From Monarcha castaneiventris obscurior (lineage: Eukaryota; Chordata; Aves; Passeriformes; Monarchidae), in assembly GCA_026261815.1 (NCBI GenBank), contig JAMPIT010000300.1:434001-498000 (forward strand): 64,000 nucleotides of DNA, given 5' to 3'. This document shows, piece by piece, positions 14,261-27,539 of the stretch. Position numbers and translations under genes: made by a program. Below the pieces are notes generated by a model. The model was not told where the DNA came from. It saw nothing but the letters and a program-made list of their open reading frames with translations, and ran no database searches. Each line of letters begins with the position of its first letter. The stretch's first letter is position 1.

Positions 14261-17200
14261 AGGCTAAAAATGATTCCTTTAATTATTTTACATATTTAAC
14301 TAGTACTTCAATTTTATTATTGTTAGTCTGTAAACATAATTTGTATCAGCTCTGCCATACTAAGAAAGATATATAACTTAAATATTTTTAACAGTTTTGT
14401 AATGCTCATAATACACTCTTCCTTCAAAAATACGTTCTACAAATATCTAAATGATGAAGAAATTTTTGACATAGGAAGATTTTTATATGTGAGGAAGAAT
14501 AACTTTTTCTCAAAAATTCAATTTCAGAAATGGTCACATGGTTTGAGACTCTAATACTTGTCAAATGAAGGAAAACCCTTTCTTTTCTTCAGAGATGGAG
14601 TCAAACTAAACAAAAATCATTGAGTAACATAACTTTGTGGGATTTCAGATGGTTAGTTTGTCCATGGGTAATAAAAACCACAAACACTGTCGCATTTCAC
14701 TCTTTCAAAGGTTAAGGATGTACTTAATTGCATTAGTTGGTGAAAATCTGTACATTCAGACTAAGAAGAGTAGGTCTAAAAGGCTTCCAGTTAATTTAAG
14801 GTAAAGAATTTTCTTTTTTCTTTAAAAAAAAGAATTTTCAAAACATCTGTAGGAGCTTTACAAGATTTTCATATAAAATGTACATGAGAGGGCTGTTGTT
14901 TGAAGCTGAGTAAGTGTGGAAAGCAAGACATTAGTGAAGAGTAATTTAGGTGTTCTTAATTATATTCATTCATGATTAATCTTCGGCTTATAAACCCAGA
15001 AATTCATCTGGTTTACTGTTCCTTCTCACACATGAAGTTTCCATTTAGACAATTTGTTACTTTTGTTTTCCTTAGTGTAGGGAGCTGCAGATAGCAGCAA
15101 ATGCAGGGAGGAAGTAAGGCCCATCTTTTAGTTTTTCTGTGTACACTCAGTGAATGTAGGTGTGTGCTGCGATGGGGGAAGCGGAATTTTCTGGGCATGA
15201 ATTGGTGCCGTGAGGCTGACCTGGCACATTGTGAGTGACACTCCCCAGAAACGACAGAGATTCTATGCTAATTTTAGAGGTCCAGAACTAAACCTTGCTC
15301 TTCTGCCCAGATTGACAGAATTTCCTCTTCTGGATTTGGAAAAAACTGATCATTACTTTTTTTTAAAGTTTTGTTTGTTTGATTTCTTTGTCATATCAAC
15401 AGCAAATATGTGCTGAATAAACTGCACTAAATTTTGATCCTTGTACCTGTGGGTGTCCCTCCTGCTGTTTCTCAGCTGTGCAGCAGAGAGGCCACGTGGC
15501 CACCAAATCAAAGCCAGATGTCAGATTCTGCTGAAAACACTAAGAGCAGCTCTGTACAGACAGATGTTCTTGTCTGGGGTGCAGGGAGGGTATCATGACT
15601 GTCAATATTTTACACTCACCAATTTACAGATAAAATCCTGTGATCCTGAGGGAGGGCTCATAACCACGATCCTGACTGATTGTGGCAACAATGCCACAGA
15701 AAAGAGTGCAGCAAGATTGTGTGGCAGTTCCAACTAAGATGTATTGTTTTAAAGATTCTTAACAATAGTTTCTTTTATTTGGTAAACTATAATGTTTTCC
15801 TTTACAAATCATTTTTTCATTAGGCAATTTTACTCATTCTGAAACAAAAAAAAAACCAAAAACATTTGTATACAAAGTTTTGCCTTTCAGGCAGGAAATA
15901 AGTCTTTGACATTTTGCAAACCTTTATGATTCAAAGTTGTTAGTGATTTTTAATATAGATGAAAACAATAGTCAGATCAGAAATGTGAGGTTTATCCTAA
16001 AACATTTACATGTTTTTATCTGAATTGGAGTACTTGAGAAATATTAAACTGCATACAAATGAGCATAGAAAGTGATCTTGAAATATTTAAAATGCTTAAG
16101 ATAAAGCAAGAAAGTAATTTGTGTTAAAATTATATCAAACATTTATAATGCTTCTTCTTAAAGCAAAGGTAAGCACAATTTTTTTGTACCAAGTTTTGAA
16201 CTCAATACTGCAGAGGTGTGTTAATGTGCTTAACTGGGGCTGTGTTCTGTTCAGGACCACAGGCACCATTCTGAACTGGCATGTTTCACTTCCCTGACTG
16301 ATACATTCCCATGGTGTGATTCATGCTAAATCTTTGTAAACTCTATTGGCACCCAAGCACACGGTGCATGGGTAGATAGCCACGTATAGAATTTTATGTT
16401 GATGTTACATTAACATTCATCTGCAATGTACTGCAAAAGTAATGATGGTATTTAGTATTTTTATTCAGATAGTTTCAGCTACAGAGTTTCAACACACACT
16501 TAGGAAGAGTTGTGTTGATCATTGTGCTTCCGAAGGAGTATTTTATGGGAACTGTAATTTTCTCATTCAATGCTTCATGGAACGAATGCAGAAGCATAAT
16601 AATAGCCATGCTGGAATAAAATCCTTTAGTTACAACAAACCAGTGTTTACACTTGGCTGTCTTGGTATTTTATTTAAGATCTACCTTTGTGCTTTACTCT
16701 ATAGCTACTTGCAGGCTTCCAAACCCTACAGGTTTGGTTCTACACTTGATGGTTTCATGCTTTCCCTCAGGATATGAGGGATATGTTTAAAAGGCAGAAG
16801 GATTTTATTAGTTATGCAGTTAGTTTTTATTTTTCTATATAGTAACTCTTCTGTAGTTACTATAGATATGTAATTAGTTCCATGATTGTACTTGGTAATT
16901 TTATGTATGTAGTAATATGGTCTGGTTGCCTGAAGCAGCAGTCTGGAAAAAAGCCCTGAGCTGCCTCTTTCAGTGCTGCGTTCTGCATTCCTCCATTCAT
17001 GTGTTCATATATTCAATGGTTTAAAATACTGCATAGATAATTAGCAATAGGTCTGAGTGTGATTTAGAGGGTCCTTAAGATGTCTTTTTGTTACCTGTAG
17101 CCTGACTTTGCATTCAGCAGCAGATGTAAAAATAATCCTTGCTCCTGGATGAAGTTCAGAATGAAATAAAAACAATCCTTGTAATACTTTAGTCATACAG

Positions 17201-18735
17201 TAAATGGCATTTGGGGGTAAATAGAGGAGACGACTGCGTGCTTTAATGGAAAAAGGATTTTTAAAAGGATTGCCTCAAACACGAGTACAGTAACTCGTAA
17301 GATAAGGAAGGGGGTTAAAGACGCAAAAGTGGAAGAATGCGCTCTTACCTGTTGCCAAGTGTTTTTCATGTTATGCACTACAGCTCTTTTTTGTAATGGT
17401 CAGTATTGCCCTTATTGTGTTCTGTTTACATGTCTGTCTTCTTGTTTGGATTTTACTTGGTGATTTGGTATTAATTTTTAATGTGAAAGCACTTAGCATT
17501 AGGAATTTGACATTTTGTCTGACCTTAATCACCAAGAGGATCATGAGAGGTTTATTCAGTGGGAAGAGAATTGTTATAGCTCCGACAGAAATGATGGGAA
17601 ATAAGTAAACAGCCTTTTAAATCTTCACCAGAAATCAATAGATTTTAAAGATGATGGACGTTGGTGTTTTTTGCTGCTTAAGGACTTCAACCTTTTACGG
17701 GAAAATATCTTCTTCGAGTGTCAGCGTTTTTTTGCCCAGCACCATGAATCACTGCTGCAAATAGAACACTCTGCATAGAGCACTTCATCATTGTTACACA
17801 GATGATGTTATAAGTCTGTCTCTCTCTGATACTGCAGGTGGTTTATATTTTTACACGTAGAGGTGTGGTGCTACTTCACAACATTGCTAACTAATGGATG
17901 CTCAGCAAAATAATTACGTGTTTTTGATAATGTTTAAACTGATGAACTCCTGGTTTTTTACAATTCCATAATTGTAAAGGCTGCTATTTAGATCTTTTTC
18001 ACTTTTATCTCTTCCCCTGCATCTATAGAAATACCTTCATTTAAGGGAGAGTTCTCAACTTTTAGTAACTGGGAATAAGAGCTGCTCTGAAGCTTTCAGG
18101 TCAGCATGCCTTCAGAATCGGGCAGATTTTGAGCAATAGCAGAGCAAATTGTGTATTTTGGCTTTTCATGAATGATTTATTAGATGTTAGGCTAGTACAG
18201 TAGTTAGCACTATATCCAGAAACAGCACTATTCAGACCCAAGTATTTGTACTTTTGCATCATCATAAATCATGTGTTGTGCTGTTTGGGGTTTTATTGTA
18301 CAGTATTGGATTCCATTTTAAAACAGCTAAGTATACACTAAATTATATTCAAATATAGTAAAGTTGCTGTTAAATAGTAATTGAGAACTTGACTTTCAAG
18401 CTTTCAATTAATTTGTTTGCATCATTATGCAGCCATTTACCCTGAATAAAGTGAAGGGGATTTAATTTTGATTTGTAGAGAACCTTTTGCAATACAAATA
18501 ACTGTAGTGACTGTAGTGTTATGCTAATATCTAAGCATGCCACATATACTCTTAGACAAAATTGTCCCTTAAGACCTCGTGATATAAAGTGATCTTTGAT
18601 TTAAGGCTGCAGTACTTTGGCTACAACTGTGTTCAATGATTATTAAACTGTAGTTTTTACATAGCAGCTGATGGGATTTTTTCTGTAGTTTATCTCAATT
18701 GATTACCCGTGTTGAGTATAGAGTGGCAAAAAACA
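14261..18735. other. non-coding sequence with one weak exon-like site
   Basis: Mostly AT-rich single-copy-looking DNA. At about 15455-15476 a strong acceptor-like pyrimidine tract ending TTTCTCAG is followed by sequence open in two frames until stops at about 15596 and 15735. No clear donor follows, and the apparent signal-peptide-like frame starts at TTG rather than ATG. I do not call a gene. Confidence 0.45.
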
Positions 18736-18739
18736 TTTA

Positions 18740-18990
18740 AAGCCATTCCTGGTGCAGCAGCCAGGCCCTGCACTGCGCTGGCTTGGTGTTCCCCCGGGAC
18801 TGCGGAGATGGAGCCGGGGTGGGACTGGGATGGAGGCGGGATGGAGCCGGTGCAGAGAATGGGGCAGCAAGCCCGAGGAATCTCCCTCCTGGTATCGCCG
18901 GGGTTCTTGACCTGCACGGAGGGAGCTGTGGTACACACAGGCAGCGTTTGCGTTGCTCCTTTTCCAGCTAACACATTGCAGAGTGCCAAG
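18740..18990. other. GC- and CpG-rich patch
   Basis: This 250-bp block is far more GC-rich than its surroundings and has several CpGs (CCCCCGGGAC, GAGCCGGGG, GCCCGAGG, TCGCCGGGG). Stop codons are scarce, so overlapping open frames on both strands (about 60-110 codons) are expected and are not called as genes. It could be a small CpG island or a GC-rich relic. Confidence 0.4.
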
Positions 18991-21559
18991 CTTGGAGAAC
19001 AGCGCCTGAAAGGGAAGGAAAATCTTCCGAATAGGACAGCTCTGTAGATATTTTCCTACCTTTCATCCACTGTGTGGATTTTGATGGCAATAGGAAATCT
19101 TGCTTTCACTTAACATAAAACTGAACTAGCAGAAATGGCAGGGACATTTCAGGACCGGAACCTTAGTTTTGGATGGCTTTGATGTCCTTAAGTACAAACA
19201 GTCTTTTTTAATAAGTTTTAAGACACAGCAAAGAAGCGCATAAAAGGGAAATAAGTACATAATGCCCACTCTTTAGTTCATATTAGGTAGTTTGGTTGAT
19301 CTGGTCCTAGATTTGCCACTGTTAAGTAGACAATTTTGCTTGCTTTGTGGTAGATTTTTATATATTCAGAGATTTCTTCTCCGTGATGGCAGGCCAAAGT
19401 TTTGCCTTTACTGCTCTTTCCTTGTTTTAGGAGGACAGATGCAGATATGTGATGCTGGGTCAGAGACATTTCTTTCAGGGCTGGAAGTCTGGACTTCTTT
19501 GGAGGTTTTCCTTGGACAGCAAGCACTTTTCTTCATTTTTCAACCATTAAGCATCATACACTTTTGAGCATTTTAATATTTGCATTTTAATATTAATGCT
19601 GAGTATGGATTTTCTTTAATATCCTTTTTTTGATGATTTCATGTAGTTTTACTAAAGATGAATAAGTTTTCCATGGATCGATTAACCAGTGAATGCCACA
19701 ATAACGAGCTGTAAACTTTATTTTTTTCAATTTATTTGTTGCTTTCCTTTTTAAACCCATTTATCGGGATTATGTTACCTGAAAAATGGCCTATCCCGTT
19801 GCAAATGTGAAGTAACAACTGTGTGAACATTAACCACCTCATCCTTACCTTGGTTACAGCTCCTAGAGATAGTCCTTCAAAGCAGAAAGGATGTGCTGCA
19901 GGGCTGTAGACATCTAATGGAGCCTTTCCCGGCTGCCTGGGGAGCGCTGGGAATGAGGGTCAGGATGGGACAGGATCGATCACCATAAGTGTGTGGGGGA
20001 GGGAGGGGACAGGGCTAAAAATGCTGGGGAGGTAAAAGAGCTTTTTAAATTAAGGGTGCTGCTGGCACAAGAACAAATGGCTATGGCTATCAAAAACCTT
20101 TGGTTAAAAATTCAAAATATCCAGGCTCATCCAGAAGAAAGCCTCCCAGAGGGAGAATTATGGACGGAAAATGATTACCAGATTTTTAAATGAAATTTCA
20201 GTGCTTTATAAAAGGATTAAGGGACATGGTTGCCTGTATTGGTAAGAAACTGTGTTCGGCATCCACAAGATTCCTTCTAGATAGTTTAGATCTCTTTAGA
20301 GACTAACCGTTCTTTAACTTGATTGAATCTTGTAGAAGTTAATTTTGCATTTCCCCTTTAAAATCTTGCATTAATATTTGTGAATCTATGAATACAGAGT
20401 ATAACTAATGAGATTTCTGCCTCATTTTTCTATATGAAAATAACAGCTAAATGACATCTTGTCCATCTGGAGAGCAAAGCAAGGCAGAATTTGTGCAGAA
20501 GGGAGTGGTGTTGCTGCCGATGGCGCAGCCTAGCTGAGGTGCCTGGGGAGAGCTGCTGAGGTTGGTGCTGCTCTTTTCCCTGCCTGGTTTCACTGCCTGA
20601 GCCCTCAGTGATTGCAGCTTGCCTAAGAAGTGAACTGCAGTCAGTACTCAAAGAGGATTTTACTGCTCTGTGCTCTGCAGTGTCAGTGAAGCTGTTTTAA
20701 CAAGCTCTGTCTCCTCTGCAGTGCACGGTTGAGGCTCTCTGTGGCATTGCTGGGGACACAGCACCGAACAAAGCTCTCGGTGCCTCTGCAGCACTCCCCT
20801 GCTTGCTCTTCTCTGGGGCAGTGAAAGTGGGTGTGAAAGTGAGATTGGTGCAGTTGCTGTAGTGCCGAGTGGGAAGCTTTGTCCGGTGGTTCCCCTGCTG
20901 TCTCATTATAGATTTTTGTTAAATTGCAGCCCCCCTTCTTTTGCACTTCAACTCCTTGCTGGGTGTGGAGTGTGGAAGAAGGTCTTACTTGTGCTGATCT
21001 TCTGAATGAAATCATTGAACTGTTAATTTATGACGTAATGCTTATCTTCCCTTGCCTTATTAGTGGTTTGTTACAGTAACTGTCAGATGTCTTTAAAATT
21101 CACATCTCTTGTCCTTGTGTATCATTAACGAGCCTCCTTTGCTGCACATTTTGATTCAGTGTTACCGAAGAGGGGACTGAAAATGGGACCAAGTGTTGAT
21201 CCTTCCTCAATGGTCATTTTGTTGGATATTAATAGGTAACTTGTTTTGGATTGACACATACTTATTGATCCCTGGATTTAATAGAATAAAGGACGTGAAG
21301 CAAAAGGCACCAGGAGGAACACGCAGAGCAATCTGTTTTCTGAGCGAGCGGGGCCGGGGCTCTGACACTGACACGGCTACTCCAAGGGACAGGGTGGGTG
21401 CCAGGGCTGGTGTCAGTGCCACGCGTGGGTGCTGGGGGTACTGCTCCTGTGTCAGGGAGCTGCTGGGATCACGCTGTACATCTTCATTAGCCAGGCAGGC
21501 ACAGCAGCCTCGTGTTTCCCATGAGCTGTGGCTGGGCCATAATTAACCTTGTGAACCCG
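18991..21559. other. non-coding sequence, no gene recognised
   Basis: Moderately GC-rich segments at about 20460-21000 and 21300-21540 alternate with AT-rich DNA. The open frame at 19993-20193 (66 codons, Lys/Glu-rich, helix-like) starts at GTG and matches no family I know. Confidence 0.45.
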
Positions 21560-22650
21560 GATTCGTAACAGAATGTAAAATCAGCTTAGGTTATCAATTA
21601 CAGTCACACTCCATTGATAGCTGCCAGGGAGAGCTTCTTAGGAAGAAAAAGATATTATGATTTGCTCATTTCCTCAGAAAGTAGCAAAATAATGTTACAA
21701 TTCATTAAATCATAAATATAAATAATAGCTAGTCCATAGATTTAATATCACCTTATTTTGGCACAGGTCATGGGCCAGTACCGTGTCTGTCATTAGCAAG
21801 GCTCACAAGTAATTTTATTATACAACCAAATCAGGAAATGTTTTATAAAAAGAAATTAATACCCTTTAAAATGAGGGCATTTTATCAGTGTTTTGAGTTT
21901 TTAATGTAATCATTTTTATCTATGCTGCAAATGCTTAACCCTTCAGTCTGTGGAAAACTAGTTTTACATAATTCAGGCACTTCAGAGCCCATATATTTGT
22001 TGTAACTTTTAAGCATAATCATGAATTAAATACAGTATTTGAGATTATGGTCTCTTGAGTCTGTCAGCTGCTCTCAAGTAAACTGAATTTATATCTTTTT
22101 AATACTAGTCAATGATAATACTTATAGCTACTCACTGTGTTATATCCAAGGCAAGTGATAATCTAATTAGATTTAATTTTTTTATTGTTACACAGTACTG
22201 TATGAATATGTAAAGTATCTTTAAACAAACTTTTTAAGTTTGTTTTTTCCTGTAATGTACTTCATTTGTCATAAAAATGAATGAGATTATCAGTCAAGGA
22301 TTGACTGCTTTTTCTTAGTTTGATTGCTACTGTCACCAGTGTTTTACAAATCTGTAAGGATTTCCCTTTAAGTGTAGTTTTTCATTATTATTCTATAAAT
22401 ACAGAGAGTAATTTATCTGTCCACCCCTGCAATACCTTATCATAGAGGAAAAAAATCCTATTACGTGTCTGTAATATATAGAAGATCTTTAGTATGCACT
22501 TCAATAAATCTTATTAGTTCTTTTCGCTTGTTAGTATTGAAAATTTGATTTTCAAGCCTACTTAAAAAAATAAACACAGAATTACTAGAATATGTCATCT
22601 TTGAAAGACAATAAATGTTATTTTCTTGAGAAGACCTGTAACATACTTTC
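21560..22650. promoter_or_regulatory. AT-rich block with two compact hairpins; possible conserved non-coding DNA
   Basis: This is smooth AT-rich sequence with no transposon features. Two perfect inverted repeats lie 45 bp apart. The first has arms AAACAAACTT (22223-22232) and AAGTTTGTTT (22236-22245) with a 3-nt loop. The second has arms CAGTCAA (22291-22297) and TTGACTG (22301-22307) with a 3-nt spacer. Either could be chance in AT-rich DNA; regulatory status is a guess from texture. Confidence 0.2.
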
Positions 22651-24510
22651 GGTCTTTCACATATTACTGTCTTTACCTACTAACAATACCCACAGTCCAT
22701 GCATGAGCAATCTTTTCTTAAACTTCCCTTGATCCTTTTCCTTCATTTTCTGTAAGTATGGATTTATTAATTGCTTGTGCAATACTTCAGTCATATTTTT
22801 AATTAAGGCTGTCCATCAGCAGCCAAGGAAAGGGCCTTTAGGAGACAATTTGTCCTCACAAGGAAGGAGCCTGATAAAGGTGGAGGTTTTTTTACCAGCC
22901 CACAATTTAAACACAGTCCTTTTTGAAAATTATCGATGTAAACATAGTCCATCCATTGTACATGAATTCAAAATTTTACATTTCTGTCTGTATCCTTACT
23001 TGTTAGGCTTGGGAAAACAAATTGTAATTAATTATCTTTAAAGAAATTGCTGATTTCTATGTAGAATGTAGAAAAAACACCTGAAGTATAAAATTCAAGT
23101 AACATAAATCTTTGCCTCAAAAAAAAGAAACAAAAAAAACCCACAAAAACCCCCCACATCAAACCAGGAAATTATTTGTGTTTTCAATAGGGTTTAATGT
23201 TTTCTATTTCCATCCTCAGAGATTGGCAGAAGCTCTCTGCCCACTCTGAGTGGTTTTTCCCGATGGCAGCTCTGGCTCCTGTGCTGACCAGAAGGGCAGC
23301 ACTGTTTGCACAGGGTGTGACAGATTTTGTGTGCAAGCAAAGGGCTGTGCTGAGCTCTGAGGGAATCGGTATGTGTTAGTTTGGATTTTATGTGTTTGGC
23401 AAGAATTCTCGAGGGCTGGATGCAAGCACTGACAGAGGATTGCCATCCCCAATTACAAGGGCAACAAAAGGCACACAAATTAAATACTGAATCTTTGAAA
23501 TAAATTCAAAAATATTTTATTACCTATTGAATTTCTTTCTCTGTCATTCCTTTCTGTCTTCTTCTGTCCTTTTGCTGAACAAATGACTTTGTAATATATT
23601 TGCTAAAAGATTCTGAAGAGGTGCTTGAATAAAAGTGTAAGGTGCAGCGTTAATTATCCCCCTCAAACACAATTGTACATAGGTGATAACTGAATTACAC
23701 AAACAAAAACCTTCCAGCTTCCTTTTTTAGCTTGTACAGAGACAAGCTCAAAATATTGGATAAAAGGATACCTTAATGTGGGTTTGGGTTTTTTCCCCGC
23801 TCACATCTTAATTAGGAAAGGGAAAGTATAAGTATATAAAATACGAACTAGGCTTCCATATCTGAGCAGTATTTTCTGGATCATGCTTCTGCAACAATAT
23901 TTAAGATACATTAATGTAAAAGCACATTGGCTTAATCCTTGGAAATAATTAGTATTATTAATGCCATGGAAAACAGCAGAACCTGAAAATCAAATTCCTT
24001 AATAACAGAATTTCTACTCTTGCATTTGGAATCTAAAAAGTTCCTTAATTCTCGGGTTTATCATTTCACACTGTTAAAGTTCATTTCTTCCCTCAATCTG
24101 AGGGTGATTTATGGTTGCTCTGTTATAGATGAAGTAGTTTCATCTTTCAACCTCATTGCATTTCCTCTAGCATTTCTATCACTTAAGACCTTGATTCTCA
24201 AAATAAAGGTGAGAGAAGATGAATGTGTGTGTGAAAGAAATCTCGACTGGACCCACCCCCAAGTATCTAAAACTTTGCAGTTCTCAAAGTTTAATGAACG
24301 TTTACTGTGCTCAGCAGAGCAAATCTGAAAGGTCAGATGAAAACCAATGGTATTATCCCACCGGGTTTCATCACTGTGCCACTACTGGTATTACAGGAAA
24401 AAAAACAAACCCAAAAAAACCTAAAAATCCTCAGGTCCAGAAATTTGTGGCTGATGCTGTGGTTCTGTGCTTTGTAAAGGAATCTGAATCGAACTACTTA
24501 TCAAACAAGA
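22651..24510. other. non-coding sequence, no gene seen
   Basis: Contains an A/C-rich low-complexity run at about 23119-23158 and mixed single-copy-looking DNA. An AAAG|GTGAGA donor-like site at about 24207 follows a good acceptor at about 24170, but the 38-bp segment between them is too short to support an exon. Confidence 0.5.
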
Positions 24511-24778
24511 TAAACAAGAGGACACAGTCTTAAGTTACGCCAAGGGAAATATAGGTTAGATATTAGGAGAAACTTTTTTACAGAAAGAGTGATAAAATAT
24601 TGGAATGGTCTACCTGGGGAGGTGGTGGAATCACCATCCCTGGACGTGTTTGAAAAGAGATTGGATGTGGCACTCAGTGCCATGGTTTAGTTTAGTTGAG
24701 GTGTTAGGACAGAGGTTGGACTCGATGATCTTGAAGGTCTCTTCCAACCTGGTGATTCTGTGATTCTGTGATTCTGTG
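24511..24778 (+). mobile_element. CR1 LINE, 3' end fragment
   Basis: The sequence matches the well-known tail of avian CR1 elements: a CCAAGGGAAAT...TTAG lead, the phrase GGTGGAATCACCATCCCTGG, then TTGGACTCGATGATCTTGAA and a CTTCCAACCT block ending in an ATTCTGTG octamer repeat. CR1 elements are non-LTR retrotransposons that are usually 5'-truncated. Only the 3' untranslated part and the very end of ORF2 remain, so it cannot move. Sense orientation is plus. Confidence 0.93.
24755..24778 (+). repeat. (ATTCTGTG)3 CR1 tail octamer array
   Basis: Three exact tandem copies of ATTCTGTG form the 3' terminus of the CR1 copy. CR1 elements end in short octamer repeats rather than a poly-A tail, so this marks the true 3' end. 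Confidence 0.95.
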
Positions 24779-26384
24779 AAAAGTGGTATTATCTGATTAA
24801 AGGGAAAGGGAAAAAACCCAACCTTAAACTCTCAAGCAACAACTCCAGTCAGTATTAACTCTCTGCCTGTAATTCTATGTGGCCAAGGGTTCTATGCCCT
24901 GCTCCTGGCTGTTCCTGCACTGTGAGTTGCACTGTCCTTGCAGAATGGTGCCACCCAGCACAGAACTCTGAATGGGGATCTTTGTGTGGGCATGTTTGCT
25001 TTATTTGTTCCTTCACAATAGACTTATTAATCCTCGATCATCATTTTTGAGATGTTTGAAGTCTGTTTACTGGTTTCGTTAAAAAAACTGTGTTCTGTTG
25101 TAGAAGATAGTGTAGAAAAATTACATGAGAGGGTTCTGCATTTGTGAATTGTCCCCTTCTGGCTGGGTCACTAGCTTCACTGTGCACTGAAAGGGACATA
25201 CACCCAGCACAACCTAAACAGAACTTGGTATAACCTCAGGGTTTTTGGGAGTCCAGTCAGTTCTGGAAATCAGAGAAAACCCCGTCACTCAGAAGATACT
25301 GTCCAAGCATGCAGCTCCTCTGTTCACAGTCTCTGCCTTACAGAGAGTTTTGTTATAGGCACATCTTCAAAGCTGTATAGGAGGACTTAAAAATGGTTTT
25401 CATCCTGCTCTGGCTCTGCTCTCGAAGCTAAGGGGTACACAGTGCAGGACGGTATAAGTTCTGATTGCCCCTGTTGGCATCCCCCATCTGCCAAGGTTTG
25501 AGGTCCAAGGTGTGCCCCAAACCCAGCAGGGCCCTCTCAGCTGGGAAAGCATCTCCCCTGATCTGCAGCTGGAGCTGTGACTGCATTACATCTGCCTATC
25601 ATTCTGAGTAAATGAAAAAGGGAAGGTCCTGAAGCATATTTTAACTCCGAGATACTAGGCTATAAATGGCCCAATGCACTGGGTATCTACTTTTTTCTAG
25701 TGAATTTTGGGACTGTTTTACAACATTCTTTGTTTGTTCCCTGGTCTGGATGATGGCTTCATTGGATGTGTGTATTACCCAGTACTAAACACACACACAC
25801 ATTCCCAGTGATGTACAGGAGCAGCAGGGTTTTGTAAGCTGAGGGTGCTTTTGCTCTCCTCAGGTGGTCGGCACACATGGGGATGGACACAGGCAGGCCT
25901 GACCCACCTGCCTGCCTGCCTGAGCTATTCTAGCATGGCTTTTTTGAGTCTGTGTATTCCTTTAAAGATTCCAAGACCCAAGTATGTTCAAATAAGTGGA
26001 GTGTAAAAGCAGTAGGTGTCTGTGTAAGCAGGAGACAATGTGCTGGATTTAGTTTGTTGTAGGCACAAGGCAGGGATCTGCCATAACCCATCTCAGCCTG
26101 TTGCTGTGAGAGCAGGTTGGAGGCACTGGTGAGCAACCTGCCCCTGGAAGAGCTGCTCCGGGGGATGCTGAGAGCAGCTCTCTGTTACTGTGAGATGGGG
26201 GCCGCGGTTTCCTCGCTGCCTGCACTCATTGAGCTGAGAGCTGAGCCCAGAAATGCTGGGATAATGAGTAGAGCTGTGCAGGGAGGTGATTGATGATCCC
26301 TGGTTCTGACAGCTGAAGTGCCGAGATTCCCAGGGTATCCGAATGCGGCATTAGCATGCTGACAGCTCAGCATTTAGGACATTA
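24779..26384. other. non-coding sequence, no gene seen
   Basis: No exon or transposon recognised. A short CA run occurs at about 25785-25800. Many overlapping short frames reflect moderate GC content. Confidence 0.5.
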
Positions 26385-26765
26385 TGGTAATTTATCCTGC
26401 ATACGCTGTCACCTGCACTGTCAGAGTTTCTTTTTAATGATGGTATAACTATTTTGTTTGTTTGTACTGCATTCTTTTCATTTGGCTAATGTCTCCTCAT
26501 TAGATTGCACCTAGTAAATGAGAGTAATTAAGTGTTTCCTATAGCTCAGATGCAATGATTAAGTTGCAGAGTTGGTGCTGATTATGTTTTGTCATTTATC
26601 TCTATTAATCTGAGAATAATCCAGATGATAAACACATGTAATTTTTTAGCTAATGTTCAATAGATGAAATTTATAGCTTCTCAATGGAGCCAAACAATAT
26701 GTGTGTATTTATATATGAATAGTAAGTTATTGTACTTGCATTTCTGTTAAATAAACATAAAATTA
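26385..26765. promoter_or_regulatory. possible conserved non-coding element (weak)
   Basis: Even AT-rich sequence with multiple homeodomain-like motifs (GGTAATTTATC, GTCTCCTCATTAG, GAGTAATTAAGTG, TCTATTAATCTG) and no simple repeat. This is the same texture as the other candidate conserved blocks in this window. The assignment is inference only. Confidence 0.17.
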
Positions 26766-27264
26766 TCTGTGCAACTAAGAAAAAAGTGGAAAATCTACTG
26801 AATGTAGAGATTCTCACTTTTAAAAAATGCAGTTGTATAGGGAAAACTACTATTCATAATTCACAGTTCAATGACTCTCTTTATTCTGCTTTCTCAAATA
26901 TCTACAGAGATTCCTGTGGTGATATTTCTGAAGATTTTTTCCTGCAGTTATTATCTGTATTTACTATTAATTCTAGAATACAAATTGCATCTCTAGTACT
27001 GAAATGTAATTTTCACATAAACACTTCCAAATTACTCAGTTTAAAAACAAAAAACCCACTAATACATCAAATTAAGTGCCTCACAGCAATTTGTAAATCT
27101 TTATCTAACTTTCAAGCTGTAGATAGACATTGAAAAAATAGCTTGAGCTATTCCTTCAACACAAAGTAGCTATAGTTATTTTGATACAAATAAGAATGGC
27201 AACACTAGGAACACCCTGAGATATTTGATGATGTTCTTTTGTTTTCCTGGCTCTGTGAGCTTCC

Positions 27265-27287
27265 TAGCACATCACTGTGATGTGCTA
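27265..27287. repeat. 23-bp near-perfect palindrome
   Basis: Arms TAGCACATCAC (27265-27275) and GTGATGTGCTA (27277-27287) are exact reverse complements around a single central T. It could extrude a cruciform or bind a dimeric factor, but no known consensus is claimed. It abuts a short tandem motif array. Confidence 0.7.
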
Positions 27288-27341
27288 TTTCTAAACATAC
27301 TTACTATTTCTAAATATGTGATTTACTATTTCTAAATATAT
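27285..27341. repeat. three copies of CTATTTCTAAAYAT
   Basis: The motif occurs at 27285, 27304 and 27326, spaced 19 and 22 bp apart, beginning inside the right arm of the adjacent palindrome. This is a small, slightly degenerate local duplication. Confidence 0.65.
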
Positions 27342-27539
27342 GCCTTGAGGAAGTCAGATATCGAAGCCCCATAATTGTGTGGGGTTTATACACCAAAATT
27401 CTGATTGGCTTCAAAAGTAGCAGCTTTTGTGTGTCCCCAGTTAATAAACGGTTTTAAAATGCAACACTGGCAGTTGGAATAGCTGTTGAGAGACAGACTC
27501 TAGGCTAGTTTGAGGTTTCTGTTAAATGTGTATAAATAA

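Noticed and set aside
15441..15737. 98-codon frame with a signal-peptide-like start and several cysteines
   Set aside because: The first codon is TTG, not ATG, and the hydrophobic start comes from the pyrimidine tract. No protein family recognised.
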